From Vallitaleaceae bacterium (GTDB taxonomy: Bacteria; Bacillota; Clostridia; Lachnospirales; Vallitaleaceae), in assembly GCA_029935405.1 (NCBI GenBank), contig JAOZKH010000001.1, positions 55,129-95,900 of the forward strand: a DNA stretch of 40,772 bases. The letters run 5' to 3'. Positions 8,498-18,640 of this stretch are shown here, piece by piece. The translations under genes were made by a program, and so were the position numbers. The notes beneath the pieces are model-generated. The model was not told where the DNA came from and searched no databases. It worked only from the letters and a program-made list of their open reading frames with translations. Position 1 is the first letter of the stretch. Every line of letters starts with the position of its first letter.

Positions 8498-11400
8498 TGT
8501 ATTTGAAGGATTAAATTTAGAGCCTGGTGTACATGAAAATTTTAAAGATGCCCAGGTTATAGCGATTATTATGAATAAACAGCAAGGTGTAGTTAGTATA
8601 CAACTTGCTTTAAAAACAATTATACATCCCAAATTTATTGAGGCGTTAGAGCAAGCTATCTACGCCTTTTTAGGTTATCCAAGTAATATGAAAATTCAAA
8701 TTAATGATATATATGAATTAACCTTTAGTTTGGCCTTTAAAGATTTATACACTTTATATGAAGAATCTTTGATGTATATTATTAAGAAGTTTAATCCAAT
8801 ATGTTTTGCTACATTAAAAGCAGGTTTTATTAATGCGAAGGATGATTATATTGTTTACCAAGTTCAAGTAGCAGGATATGACTATTTAGAAGGTTACAAA
8901 ATAGATGAATTTATAACCAGTATTTTTAAAGAGAAATTTGGTCTAACTATTGAAGTTGAGATTATGAAAGACGACGATGATAATAAGGTATATAATGAGT
9001 TTCTTAGAAACAGAGATTTAGAACAGAAAAATCTATTAAAAAAATATGCACGAGCTTATAAAACCACAGAAAAAGTGACTGTGAAAGAAGAAGAAATTAC
9101 AAAAGAAACCTATAAAAACCTTATTTATGGTAAAAAACCGGTTGTTGGAGATATAACAAAATTGAGAAATTTTGATGAAGATACAACTCATGCTAATGTA
9201 GATGTCGAAATTATATCAAAACCAGATGATAGACAGCTTCGAGGTGGAAAATGGATACTAAAATTTGATATTACTGATTATACGGATTCAATTACTTGCA
9301 AAATGTTTGTTGAAGATGAAGATAAAAAGAAAATTTTAGAAAAAATCAAAAAAGGAACTACTGTAAGAATTCGAGGTTTATATAAATACGATGATTATGA
9401 TAAAGCAAGAGTATGTATGGTTAATTCAGTAGAGATAATTGATGTTGACCTTCGTACAAAGCGTAGAGATTTAGCTAAAGAAAAAAGAGTTGAACTTCAT
9501 TTGCACACTCAAATGAGCGATATGGATGGAATGATGAGTGTTGAAAGTGCTGTTTCACAAGCCATCAAGTGGGGGCATAAAGCGATTGCAATAACAGACC
9601 ATGGTGTTGTACAAGCATATCCTAAAGCTTTTCATGCAGCTCGTGATAAAGAAATTAAAATAATATATGGTGTTGAAGCGTATATTGTTGATGATGAAAA
9701 GCCTAGTGTACATTTTTCCAAAGGTCAAACTTTCAAAGATTCCTTTATAGTATTCGACATAGAAACAACAGGTTTAAGAGCACATAAAGATAAGATAACA
9801 GAGATAGGTGCAGTAAAAATTATTAACGGTAAAGTGGTAGATAGATTTTCTGAATTTGTCAACCCAGGTGTAGTTATTCCACAAAAAATTCAAAAATTGA
9901 CAGATATTACTAATGAAATGGTTAAAGAGTCACCTCCGTTTTCTGTTGTATTACCAAAATTTTTAGCATTTTGTGGTGATGGCGTACTTGTAGCTCAAAA
10001 TGCAGATTTTGATATGAGTTTTATATGTAGAGCATGTGAAGTGCAAAATATTGAGTATGATTTTACATATATGGACACATTAGAAATTACAAGGCGATTG
10101 CTATTGAATCTCAAAAACTACAAATTAAAAACTATTGCAGAAGCTTTTGATATTAGAATAGTTAAACAACACAGAGCTGTTTACGATGCAGAAGCAACAG
10201 CTAGAATTTTATTGAAAATTTTTATATTATTAGAATCAAAAGGAATTGATTCACTAGATAAGTTAAGTGAATGGGAGAAAAACAATCCTGCAAACTTTAA
10301 AAAGTTACGATCTACTCATGCTATATTATTGTGTCAAAACAGAGAAGGACTTAGAAATATGTATAAATTAATATCTAAGTCTCATATTGAAACGTTTTTC
10401 AAACGACCAAGAATTCTTAAATCTGTGTTCAAAAAGTATAGAGAGGGTATTATCGTTGGTTCGGCTTGTGAAGCGTCAGACTTATATCCTCTTATACTTG
10501 AAGGTAGGAATACTGAAGTGATACAAAGAGCTGTTGATTATTATGATTATCTAGAGATTCAACCTACGGGTAATAATGAGTTTATGTTGGCAAAAGAAAA
10601 GATAGATTCATTAAAGGAAATTGAAGAAGTAAATAAAAGTATTGTAGAACTTGCTGAAATAAATAATAAACTTGTTGTAGCTACTTGTGATGTTCATTTT
10701 CTTAACCCTGAAGATGAAGTGTATCGAAGAATACTTATGGCGGGTAAAGGATTTAAAGACGCAGATAATCAAGCACCACTTTATTATAGAACTACTTTTG
10801 AAATGATGGAAGAGTTTGAATATCTTGGAGAAGAAAAAGCTTATGAAGTTGTTATTACAAATACTAATAAGATTAACGATATGATTGAATATATTGAACC
10901 TGTTGAACGAGACAAGTATCCACCAGTAATTGAAGGGTCAGAAGATGAACTTAGAGATATGTGTTATCTAAAAGCTAAAGAAATATATGGCGAAGAGCTT
11001 CCTTATATTGTAGAAGAACGTTTAAGTCGCGAATTGAAATCAATTATTGGAAATGGTTTTGCAGTAATGTATATTATCGCACAAAAGTTAGTAAAAAAAT
11101 CAAATGATGAAGGTTATTTAGTTGGTTCAAGAGGGTCAGTAGGATCATCATTTGCAGCAACTATGGCAGGAATAACAGAGGTGAACCCGCTATCACCACA
11201 TTATATCTGCGGAAAATGTAAATATAGTGATTTTGAATCAAAGGAAGTTAAAAAATACACAGGAAGTTCAGGATTTGATATGCCTGATATGAATTGTCCA
11301 GAATGTGGAGAAGAACTTATCAAAGAAGGGCATGACATTCCATTTGAAACATTTCTTGGATTTGAAGGTGACAAAGAGCCTGATATTGATTTGAATTTTT

Positions 11401-12803
11401 CAGGAGATTATCAGGCAGTAGCACATAAATATACAGAGGAACTCTTTGGTGAAGGTCATGTGTTTAGAGCTGGAACTATAGGAACTCTAGCGGAAAAAAC
11501 AGCATATGGGTTTGTTAAAAACTATTTTGAAGAACGTGAAATAATTGTAAAGGAAGCAGAAATCAACAGGATTATACAAGGATGCATTGGAGTAAGACGT
11601 ACATCAGGACAACATCCAGGTGGAATTATTGTAGTGCCAAAAGATCAAGAAATATATACATTTACACCGATTCAAAAACCAGCTAATGATCAAAAAACTG
11701 ATGTTATTACCACACATTTTGACTACCATTCAATTGACCACAACTTATTAAAGTTAGATATACTTGGACATGATGATCCAACCATTATTAAGTTTTTAGA
11801 AGATTTAACAGGAATTAACGCACTAGAAATTCCTCTAGATGAACCTAAGGTTATGTCATTATTTAGGGGGATTGAAGCACTTAATGTTAAAAGCGAGGAT
11901 ATTGGAGGAATTACACTTGGATCTTTAGGAGTTCCTGAGTTTGGGACAGAATTTGTTATGCAGATGCTAATTGAAACAAAACCAAAAACTTTTTCTGATC
12001 TCATAAGAATATCAGGTCTCTCTCATGGGACAGATGTTTGGACTAATAATGCACAAACACTTGTTAATGAAGGTAAAGCGACCATTTCAACAGTTATTTC
12101 TACTCGTGATGATATTATGACTTATCTTATTAATATAGGTATGGATAAAGGATTGTCTTTTACTATTATGGAAGCAGTTAGAAAAGGTAAGGGACTAAAG
12201 GAAGAGTGGGAAGTTGAAATGCGAAAAGTAGCTGTACCGGAATGGTATATTTGGTCTTGTAAACAGATTAAATATATGTTTCCTAAAGCACATGCAGCAG
12301 CTTATGTTATGATGGCTTATAGAATTGCCTATTTTAAGGTTTATTACCCTAAAGAGTATTATACTGCCTTTTTTTCAATCAGAGCATCAAATTTTGATTA
12401 TATTATTATGTGTAAAGGGAAGAACGTATTAGATAATCATATTAAAGATTATAAAAATAGATTTAACGAGTTAACTAAAAAAGAAAAAGATATGATTAAA
12501 GATATGAGAATTGTTCAAGAGATGTATGCAAGAAGTTATGACTTTATGCCAATAAATATTTACAAAGTTGATGTAAAATATTTTCAAATTATAGATGACA
12601 AAATAATGCCTTCATTAAAGTCCATTAATGGTATGGGAGAAAAAGCTGCAATAAATATTATTGAGGCAAGAAAAGATGGTGAATTTATTTCTCTTGAAGA
12701 TTTTAGAAAAAGGACTAAAATAGGAAAAACAATGATTGAAACGTTGAAAGAACATGGTATACTAGCTGGTTTGCCTGATACTAATCAGGTAAGTTTGTTT
12801 TAA
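8478..12803 (+). CDS. polC: DNA polymerase III PolC-type alpha subunit (PHP plus DEDDh exonuclease)
   Basis: 1441 aa; VELHLHTQMSDMDGMMSV (PHP), FIVFDIETTGL (exonuclease), zinc ribbon CGKC...CPECG, DIDLNFSGDYQ. Overlaps ispG by 20 nt. Confidence 0.98.
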   Translation: MRKNLFDVFEGLNLEPGVHENFKDAQVIAIIMNKQQGVVSIQLALKTIIHPKFIEALEQAIYAFLGYPSNMKIQINDIYELTFSLAFKDLYTLYEESLMYIIKKFNPICFATLKAGFINAKDDYIVYQVQVAGYDYLEGYKIDEFITSIFKEKFGLTIEVEIMKDDDDNKVYNEFLRNRDLEQKNLLKKYARAYKTTEKVTVKEEEITKETYKNLIYGKKPVVGDITKLRNFDEDTTHANVDVEIISKPDDRQLRGGKWILKFDITDYTDSITCKMFVEDEDKKKILEKIKKGTTVRIRGLYKYDDYDKARVCMVNSVEIIDVDLRTKRRDLAKEKRVELHLHTQMSDMDGMMSVESAVSQAIKWGHKAIAITDHGVVQAYPKAFHAARDKEIKIIYGVEAYIVDDEKPSVHFSKGQTFKDSFIVFDIETTGLRAHKDKITEIGAVKIINGKVVDRFSEFVNPGVVIPQKIQKLTDITNEMVKESPPFSVVLPKFLAFCGDGVLVAQNADFDMSFICRACEVQNIEYDFTYMDTLEITRRLLLNLKNYKLKTIAEAFDIRIVKQHRAVYDAEATARILLKIFILLESKGIDSLDKLSEWEKNNPANFKKLRSTHAILLCQNREGLRNMYKLISKSHIETFFKRPRILKSVFKKYREGIIVGSACEASDLYPLILEGRNTEVIQRAVDYYDYLEIQPTGNNEFMLAKEKIDSLKEIEEVNKSIVELAEINNKLVVATCDVHFLNPEDEVYRRILMAGKGFKDADNQAPLYYRTTFEMMEEFEYLGEEKAYEVVITNTNKINDMIEYIEPVERDKYPPVIEGSEDELRDMCYLKAKEIYGEELPYIVEERLSRELKSIIGNGFAVMYIIAQKLVKKSNDEGYLVGSRGSVGSSFAATMAGITEVNPLSPHYICGKCKYSDFESKEVKKYTGSSGFDMPDMNCPECGEELIKEGHDIPFETFLGFEGDKEPDIDLNFSGDYQAVAHKYTEELFGEGHVFRAGTIGTLAEKTAYGFVKNYFEEREIIVKEAEINRIIQGCIGVRRTSGQHPGGIIVVPKDQEIYTFTPIQKPANDQKTDVITTHFDYHSIDHNLLKLDILGHDDPTIIKFLEDLTGINALEIPLDEPKVMSLFRGIEALNVKSEDIGGITLGSLGVPEFGTEFVMQMLIETKPKTFSDLIRISGLSHGTDVWTNNAQTLVNEGKATISTVISTRDDIMTYLINIGMDKGLSFTIMEAVRKGKGLKEEWEVEMRKVAVPEWYIWSCKQIKYMFPKAHAAAYVMMAYRIAYFKVYYPKEYYTAFFSIRASNFDYIIMCKGKNVLDNHIKDYKNRFNELTKKEKDMIKDMRIVQEMYARSYDFMPINIYKVDVKYFQIIDDKIMPSLKSINGMGEKAAINIIEARKDGEFISLEDFRKRTKIGKTMIETLKEHGILAGLPDTNQVSLF

Positions 12804-12815
12804 AATAACTTGAAA

Positions 12816-12844
12816 ATGACATTTATTATACAAAGTTATATATA
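12816..12844 (+). promoter_or_regulatory. Putative sigma-A promoter upstream of dgt
   Basis: ATGACA, 17-nt spacer, TATATA. Confidence 0.4.
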
Positions 12845-12936
12845 TATTTATTATAAAAATAAAGGAAATTATTTATATAAGTGGTATATATATAATGTAT
12901 GGGTTTTGTTGGTATGACATAAAAAGGAGATGACTT

Positions 12937-13944
12937 ATGAACTTACGTGAGATTCAAGAAGCTCGTGAATGTAGTGATTTGAGCCCTTATGCATCTTTAA
13001 GCAAAAACAGTAAGGGTAGAGAAATAAGTGAAGAATCTTGTGATATGCGTAGTGAATATCAACGTGATAGAGATCGTATATTGCATTCAAAAGCATTTAG
13101 ACGACTCAAACATAAGACGCAAGTATTCATTTCACCTGAAGGAGACCATTATAGGACTCGATTAACACATACTCTTGAAGTAGCACAAATTGGAAGAAGT
13201 ATTGCTAGAGCACTTAAGCTTAACGAAGATTTAGTTGAAGCAATTGCCCTAGGACATGACCTTGGTCATACACCTTTTGGACATGCAGGAGAACATGCGC
13301 TTAACGAAGTATGTGAACTTGGATTTAAACATTATATGCAAAGTTTACGTGTAGTAGAAAAACTTGAGCGAAAAGGTCAGGGACTTAATTTAACTTGGGA
13401 AGTTAGGGATGGAATTTTAAATCACCCAACAAAAGGAAAACCAGCTACTCTTGAAGGCAAGATTGTTAGACTTTCTGATAAAATTGCATATATTAATCAT
13501 GATATTGATGATGCAATAAGGGGGCATATTCTTAAAGAAGAAGATTTGCCTAAAGAGCACTGTGCAGTGTTAGGAAAAAATACGAGAGAAAGACTTAATA
13601 ATATGATTCATGATATTGTCATAAATAGCCAAGATAAAAATGATATTATTATGAGTTCACATATGGAAATATCAATGAAACAAATGAGAAATTTCATGTT
13701 TCAGAATGTATATATTGATTCAAGAGCTAAGGAACATGAAGAGAAAGCTATGAATTTATTGACACAGTTATATCTATATTTTGATAAACATCAATATCTG
13801 TTGCCGCCTGAATATTTAACAATGATTGATGAAGGTGAAGAACCACATCGTATTGTCTTAGACTATATTGCGGGAATGACAGACAGATACGCTATTAGAA
13901 AGTTTATGGATTTATTTATTCCTTCTTCATGGAACGAATTCTAA
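12937..13944 (+). CDS. dgt: dGTP triphosphohydrolase-like HD-domain protein
   Basis: YQRDRDRILHSKAFRRLKHKTQVF, RTRLTHTLEVAQIGRSIARAL, GHDLGHTPFGHAGE. Confidence 0.93.
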   Translation: MNLREIQEARECSDLSPYASLSKNSKGREISEESCDMRSEYQRDRDRILHSKAFRRLKHKTQVFISPEGDHYRTRLTHTLEVAQIGRSIARALKLNEDLVEAIALGHDLGHTPFGHAGEHALNEVCELGFKHYMQSLRVVEKLERKGQGLNLTWEVRDGILNHPTKGKPATLEGKIVRLSDKIAYINHDIDDAIRGHILKEEDLPKEHCAVLGKNTRERLNNMIHDIVINSQDKNDIIMSSHMEISMKQMRNFMFQNVYIDSRAKEHEEKAMNLLTQLYLYFDKHQYLLPPEYLTMIDEGEEPHRIVLDYIAGMTDRYAIRKFMDLFIPSSWNEF

Positions 13945-13986
13945 ATTTATGGAACAAATGTTTATTATATATAATAGAGGTAAATA

Positions 13987-14086
13987 CAAGTAATAAATTA
14001 TGAATGCAAGTAATAAATTATGAATACAAGTAATAAATTATGAATGCATATAATAAATTTTGAATGCATGTAATAAATTCTAAATG
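13987..14086. repeat. Five tandem copies of a 20-bp repeat between dgt and dnaG
   Basis: Units CAAGTAATAAATTATGAATG at 13987, 14007, 14027, 14047, 14067. The first three are near-identical, the last two diverged. Confidence 0.95.
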
Positions 14087-14110
14087 TGTAATTGAAGGAT
14101 AGGAGCAAAC

Positions 14111-15904
14111 ATGTATTATCCAGACGAAATAATTGAAGAAGTTCGGCTAAATAGTGATGTTGTAGATATTATAGGCTCTTATGTTCATATTACCAGAAAA
14201 GGTGGTTCACATTTTGGACTTTGTCCATTTCATCATGAAAAGACACCCTCTTTTTCAGTAAGTAAAGATAAACAAATGTATTATTGCTTTGGCTGTGGAG
14301 CTGGAGGAAATGTTTTTAGTTTTGTCATGGCTTACGAGAACTATACATTTGTTGAAGCTGTAAAATACTTAGCAGATAAAGCGCATATTGACCTTCCGGA
14401 ACCGGAAGTTAGTGCCCAGGTAAGAGCTGCTATGAATTATAAAAGCAGACTTTATGAAGTGAATAAATTAGCTGCAAGATACTTTTATATGATGCTTCGT
14501 AAGGAATATGGACAGGTGGCACTTAGATATATAGAAGGTAGAGAAATATCTAGCGATATTATGAAACAGTTTGGATTAGGTTATTCAACTCAATTTCGAG
14601 ACGATTTATATAAACACTTAAAAGCAAAAGGATATAGCGATAAAGAATTATTTGATGGTGGCGTACTTCTTGAAGATAAGAGAAAACAAGGTACATATTA
14701 TGATAGATTCTTTAACCGATTAATGTTTCCTATATTTGATGTGCACAGTCGAGTTATTGCATTTGGAGGAAGGGTATTAGGTGATGGACAACCTAAGTAT
14801 CTTAATTCACCTGAGACACAATTATTTAATAAAAGCCGAAATTTATATGGTTTAAATATTGCAAGAAAATCAAGAGAAAAGTTTATGATTTTAGTTGAAG
14901 GTTACATGGATGTTATAGCACTGCATCAAGCAGGTTTTGATAATTCAATCGCATCCCTTGGAACAGCATTTACCGGTGGTCATGGACATTTGATAAAACG
15001 TTATGTTGATGAAATTATTATTTCATTTGATAGTGATAGTGCAGGAGTTAATGCTTCATTAAGAGCAATTCCTATATTAAAGTCAGCAGGTTTAATTGTT
15101 AGAGTATTAGTTATGAATGATGCTAAAGATCCTGATGATCTAATTAAACTAAAAGGTAGAGATAGTTACGAACAGTTGATTAAACAAGCTATGCCTAGTT
15201 TTATGTTTGAAGTGCTACAGTTAAGTAAGAGGTACGACTTAAAAGATCCAGAATACAAAACAAGATTTAGTGAAGAGGTGGCTAAGAAACTTCTTGCTAT
15301 TGAAGGAAAGCTTGAACGAGATAATTATACAGAAGCAATAATTAAAGATTTTAATATGTCAAGAGAAGGACTGATGGAACTTTTAGGAAAATATGGCAAA
15401 AACATAGGAATTGTACAAAAAAAACATATAAATGCCGATTTAAATCGTGAAGAAAAGCGATTGAAACAAAGAGAAGATGCTGTTACAATAGCACAGAAAG
15501 AATTTTTGGCAATTATTGTATCACATAAACAAATATTTAATAAAGTAAACAAAATTATAACACCAGATTATTTTAATCATGAGACATTACAAAAAGTCGG
15601 ATTAATTATTTATGATATGTATAAAAAAGATTTGGAAATTGAACCAACGGTTGTTATGAGTAAATTTACTCAGATTGATGATCAAAAACTTATCGCCGGT
15701 ATTTTTGGTGAAGAAATAAAAATTGAAAATCAACTTCAATTAGAGAAACTTTTAAATGACACTATACGTTCCATTAAAAGTAATTACCTAGAAGCTAGAC
15801 AAAAAACAGTCACTGATCCAATCGGATTAATGGAACTGATTAAAGAGAAGAAAGAACTTCTTCATCTGTATGTAAGCTTAGAAGATATTGATAGAAGGGA
15901 TTGA
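14111..15904 (+). CDS. dnaG: DNA primase
   Basis: [36 protein letters not shown] zinc finger; [33 protein letters not shown]. Confidence 0.98.
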   Translation: MYYPDEIIEEVRLNSDVVDIIGSYVHITRKGGSHFGLCPFHHEKTPSFSVSKDKQMYYCFGCGAGGNVFSFVMAYENYTFVEAVKYLADKAHIDLPEPEVSAQVRAAMNYKSRLYEVNKLAARYFYMMLRKEYGQVALRYIEGREISSDIMKQFGLGYSTQFRDDLYKHLKAKGYSDKELFDGGVLLEDKRKQGTYYDRFFNRLMFPIFDVHSRVIAFGGRVLGDGQPKYLNSPETQLFNKSRNLYGLNIARKSREKFMILVEGYMDVIALHQAGFDNSIASLGTAFTGGHGHLIKRYVDEIIISFDSDSAGVNASLRAIPILKSAGLIVRVLVMNDAKDPDDLIKLKGRDSYEQLIKQAMPSFMFEVLQLSKRYDLKDPEYKTRFSEEVAKKLLAIEGKLERDNYTEAIIKDFNMSREGLMELLGKYGKNIGIVQKKHINADLNREEKRLKQREDAVTIAQKEFLAIIVSHKQIFNKVNKIITPDYFNHETLQKVGLIIYDMYKKDLEIEPTVVMSKFTQIDDQKLIAGIFGEEIKIENQLQLEKLLNDTIRSIKSNYLEARQKTVTDPIGLMELIKEKKELLHLYVSLEDIDRRD

Positions 15905-15909
15905 AAAAA

Positions 15910-16995
15910 ATGGCAGCAGAAGAAAATGTAAAGACCTTTGAAGTTAAAATTCAAGAATTGGTCAAATTAGCAAGTACAAAGAAAAATGTTCTTGAATATA
16001 AAGAAATTGAGAACCACTTTAAAGATCAGGAATTAGAACCTGAAAAGATAGAGGCTATTTATGAGTTTCTAGAAAAAAGCGGCATTGATGTTTTAGGAAA
16101 AATCGAGGAGGAAGAAGAAGAGGAAGAAAACATAAAAAAACTCGACTTATCCTTACCTGAAGGTCTTAATATTGACGATCCAGTTCGTATGTATCTTAAA
16201 GAGATTGGTAAAGTTTCGCTTCTTACAGCAGAAGAAGAAGTAAAACTTGCAAAACGTATGGAAGAAGGAGATGAAATTGCAAAACAAAGACTTGCAGAAG
16301 CAAATCTTCGACTTGTTGTAAGTATTGCAAAACGTTATGTAGGACGAGGTATGTTATTTCTTGATCTTATTCAAGAAGGTAATCTAGGCCTTATTAAAGC
16401 GGTAGAAAAATTTGACTATCGTAAAGGATATAAATTTAGCACCTATGCAACTTGGTGGATTCGTCAAGCGATTACAAGAGCAATTGCTGATCAGGCGAGA
16501 ACGATTCGTATACCTGTGCATATGGTAGAAACAATCAATAAACTTATTCGTGTTTCTAGACAATTATTACAAGAATTAGGAAGGGATCCTACTCCTGAAG
16601 AAATTGGAGAAGAACTTGACATGCCAGTTGAAAAGGTAAGAGAGATTCTTAAAATTTCCCAAGAACCTGTTTCTCTTGAAACACCTATTGGGGAAGAAGA
16701 AGATTCACATTTAGGTGACTTTATACAAGATGATAATGTACCTGTACCCGCAGAAGCAGCAGCTTTTACTCTTCTTAAAGAACAGTTAGTTGAAGTGCTT
16801 GATACATTAACAGATAGAGAACAAAAAGTTTTAAGATTAAGATTTGGGCTTGATGATGGTCGTGCAAGAACTCTTGAAGAAGTTGGTAAAGAGTTTAATG
16901 TGACAAGAGAACGTATTAGACAAATTGAAGCGAAAGCACTTAGAAAATTACGTCATCCAAGTAGAAGCCGTAAGTTAAAGGACTATTTAGAATAA
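15910..16995 (+). CDS. rpoD: Primary RNA polymerase sigma factor (RpoD/SigA)
   Basis: [54 protein letters not shown], region 4 [34 protein letters not shown] 15910 fits the upstream AGAAGGGA RBS better than TTG 15901. Confidence 0.98.
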   Translation: MAAEENVKTFEVKIQELVKLASTKKNVLEYKEIENHFKDQELEPEKIEAIYEFLEKSGIDVLGKIEEEEEEEENIKKLDLSLPEGLNIDDPVRMYLKEIGKVSLLTAEEEVKLAKRMEEGDEIAKQRLAEANLRLVVSIAKRYVGRGMLFLDLIQEGNLGLIKAVEKFDYRKGYKFSTYATWWIRQAITRAIADQARTIRIPVHMVETINKLIRVSRQLLQELGRDPTPEEIGEELDMPVEKVREILKISQEPVSLETPIGEEEDSHLGDFIQDDNVPVPAEAAAFTLLKEQLVEVLDTLTDREQKVLRLRFGLDDGRARTLEEVGKEFNVTRERIRQIEAKALRKLRHPSRSRKLKDYLE

Positions 16996-17015
16996 TTTCA
17001 GATAATAACACAAAA

Positions 17016-17043
17016 ATAGCCATGGAGAAATATCCATGGCTAT
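17016..17043. terminator. Terminator-like hairpin after rpoD
   Basis: ATAGCCATGG (17016-17025)/CCATGGCTAT (17034-17043), A-rich upstream and AT-rich downstream. Confidence 0.65.
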
Positions 17044-17129
17044 ATTAAAATATACTAATTACTATATTCAATATTGATATTGCAGTAAATTCGGATTTTT
17101 TAGTATAATTAAAAACAATAGGTGATAAT

Positions 17130-17864
17130 ATGGAATTGACATTAAGGTTAGAAAAAATTGCATCATATGTAGATAAAAATATGGCTGTTGCTGATATTGG
17201 AACTGATCATGGTTATATACCCATACATTTAATTATAAGCAAAATATCTACAAGAGTTATTGCGGCAGATATTAATAAAGATCCATTAAACAAAGCAAAA
17301 GCAAATGGAAAAGCTTATCATGTAGATGAATTTATTGAATATAGACTAAGTAATGGCTTAGAAAAGATTAATGCTAATGAAGTGGATTGTATCATTATTG
17401 CAGGTATGGGTGGAAAACTTATTGAAAAATTACTGATTAAAGACAAAAGTAAGTTAAAAACATTTAAAAAAATAATTTTATCGCCTCATAGGGATATTGA
17501 ATCAGTGAGAGAGTTACTTAGAAAATACAAAATGATGATTACAAACGAATCAATGATTTATGAGGACGGTCATTATTATAATATTATTGTGGTAAATCCA
17601 CAATTAAAATTCACAGAAAATCATTCAAAGTTTTTACAAATCACTGATAATTCTAAAAAGCTGATTAAAATCTATAATAAATATGGTAAAATATTAATTG
17701 AAGATAAAAATTTAATTCTCAAAGAGTATATAATTAAAGATGTGGCTAAAAATGAATTATTGTTAGATAAGTTAACAGATAAGAAATTAGTTTTAAGGTA
17801 TAATGAAATTGAAGAAGAAATCTTGTTAGGAAAGAAGGTACTAAATTGGATCATATCCAAGTAA
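17130..17864 (+). CDS. trmK: tRNA (adenine-N1)-methyltransferase TrmK family
   Basis: LRLEKIASYVDKNMAVADIGTDHGYIPIHLI, IIIAGMGGKLI, LSPHRDIESVRELL; located between rpoD and Nif3. Confidence 0.93.
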   Translation: MELTLRLEKIASYVDKNMAVADIGTDHGYIPIHLIISKISTRVIAADINKDPLNKAKANGKAYHVDEFIEYRLSNGLEKINANEVDCIIIAGMGGKLIEKLLIKDKSKLKTFKKIILSPHRDIESVRELLRKYKMMITNESMIYEDGHYYNIIVVNPQLKFTENHSKFLQITDNSKKLIKIYNKYGKILIEDKNLILKEYIIKDVAKNELLLDKLTDKKLVLRYNEIEEEILLGKKVLNWIISK

Positions 17865-18628
17865 AAGATATTGCAAAAGTTATGGAATTATTAGCTCCTC
17901 CTAAATTAGCAGAAGATTATGATAATGTTGGATTATTAATTGGATCATATGATAAAGCTGTTAAGAATGTACTTGTTGGATTAGAACTAACAGATGCGAT
18001 GTTAGAGGAAGCTATTAAGATTGATTGCCATATGATTATTGTTCATCATCCACTTATTTTTAAACCGATAATGTCAATTGTTGATAATGAGCCTATTAGT
18101 AATAGAATTATGCAGCTTATTAAGCATGATATATCACTGTATGTGTCTCATACTAATTTAGATAAAACAATTGGAGGTTTAAATGATTATGTGGCAAGAC
18201 GCCTAGATATTCAGGTGACTAATATAATTAATGGAGAGTTAATTCCAAATATTCGTATAGGAAATATTGAAAAACAGAGACTAATTGACTTTATAAAAAC
18301 TATTAAAGTAACTTTGGATTTAGAGTATATTAATTTTTGTGGAGATAATAATAAATTAATTTCTAAAGTTGGAATTTGTACTGGTAGCGGAATGAATTTT
18401 TATGGTGAAGCGATTAAAGCAGGCGTTGATGTGTTTATAACAGGAGATATGAAATATCATGATGCTGTATATGCAAATGATATGAGAACTCCAATTATAG
18501 ATGTAACACATTTTGGAAGTGAAGTGGTTGTATCTGAATTGTTTTATGATATTCTTAAGAGGGTGTTTATAGACAAAATCAATATTCATATGACTAAAGC
18601 ATATAAAAGTCCTATAAAAACTATTTAA
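17846..18628 (+). CDS. Nif3-like dinuclear metal center protein
   Basis: APPKLAEDYDNVGLLIGS, HMIIVHHPLIFKP, YVSHTNLDKTIGGLND, DVTHFGSE. TTG start with AGAAGGT upstream; 19-nt overlap with trmK. Confidence 0.93.
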   Translation: MDHIQVKDIAKVMELLAPPKLAEDYDNVGLLIGSYDKAVKNVLVGLELTDAMLEEAIKIDCHMIIVHHPLIFKPIMSIVDNEPISNRIMQLIKHDISLYVSHTNLDKTIGGLNDYVARRLDIQVTNIINGELIPNIRIGNIEKQRLIDFIKTIKVTLDLEYINFCGDNNKLISKVGICTGSGMNFYGEAIKAGVDVFITGDMKYHDAVYANDMRTPIIDVTHFGSEVVVSELFYDILKRVFIDKINIHMTKAYKSPIKTI

Positions 18629-18640
18629 CGGAGGTTGTAT

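Noticed and set aside
11723-12004. Antisense ORFs within polC (and similar minus-strand ORFs inside pyrH, dxr, rseP, ispG and fusA-like genes)
   Set aside because: Mirror ORFs of conserved coding regions with no independent support.
12836-12905. TA-rich tract before dgt as an origin or DNA-unwinding element
   Set aside because: AT-rich promoter-like DNA with several TATA-type boxes, but no DnaA-box cluster or other origin signature seen.
13987-14086. CRISPR array
   Set aside because: The units are contiguous 20-bp tandem copies with no unique spacers and no cas genes nearby.
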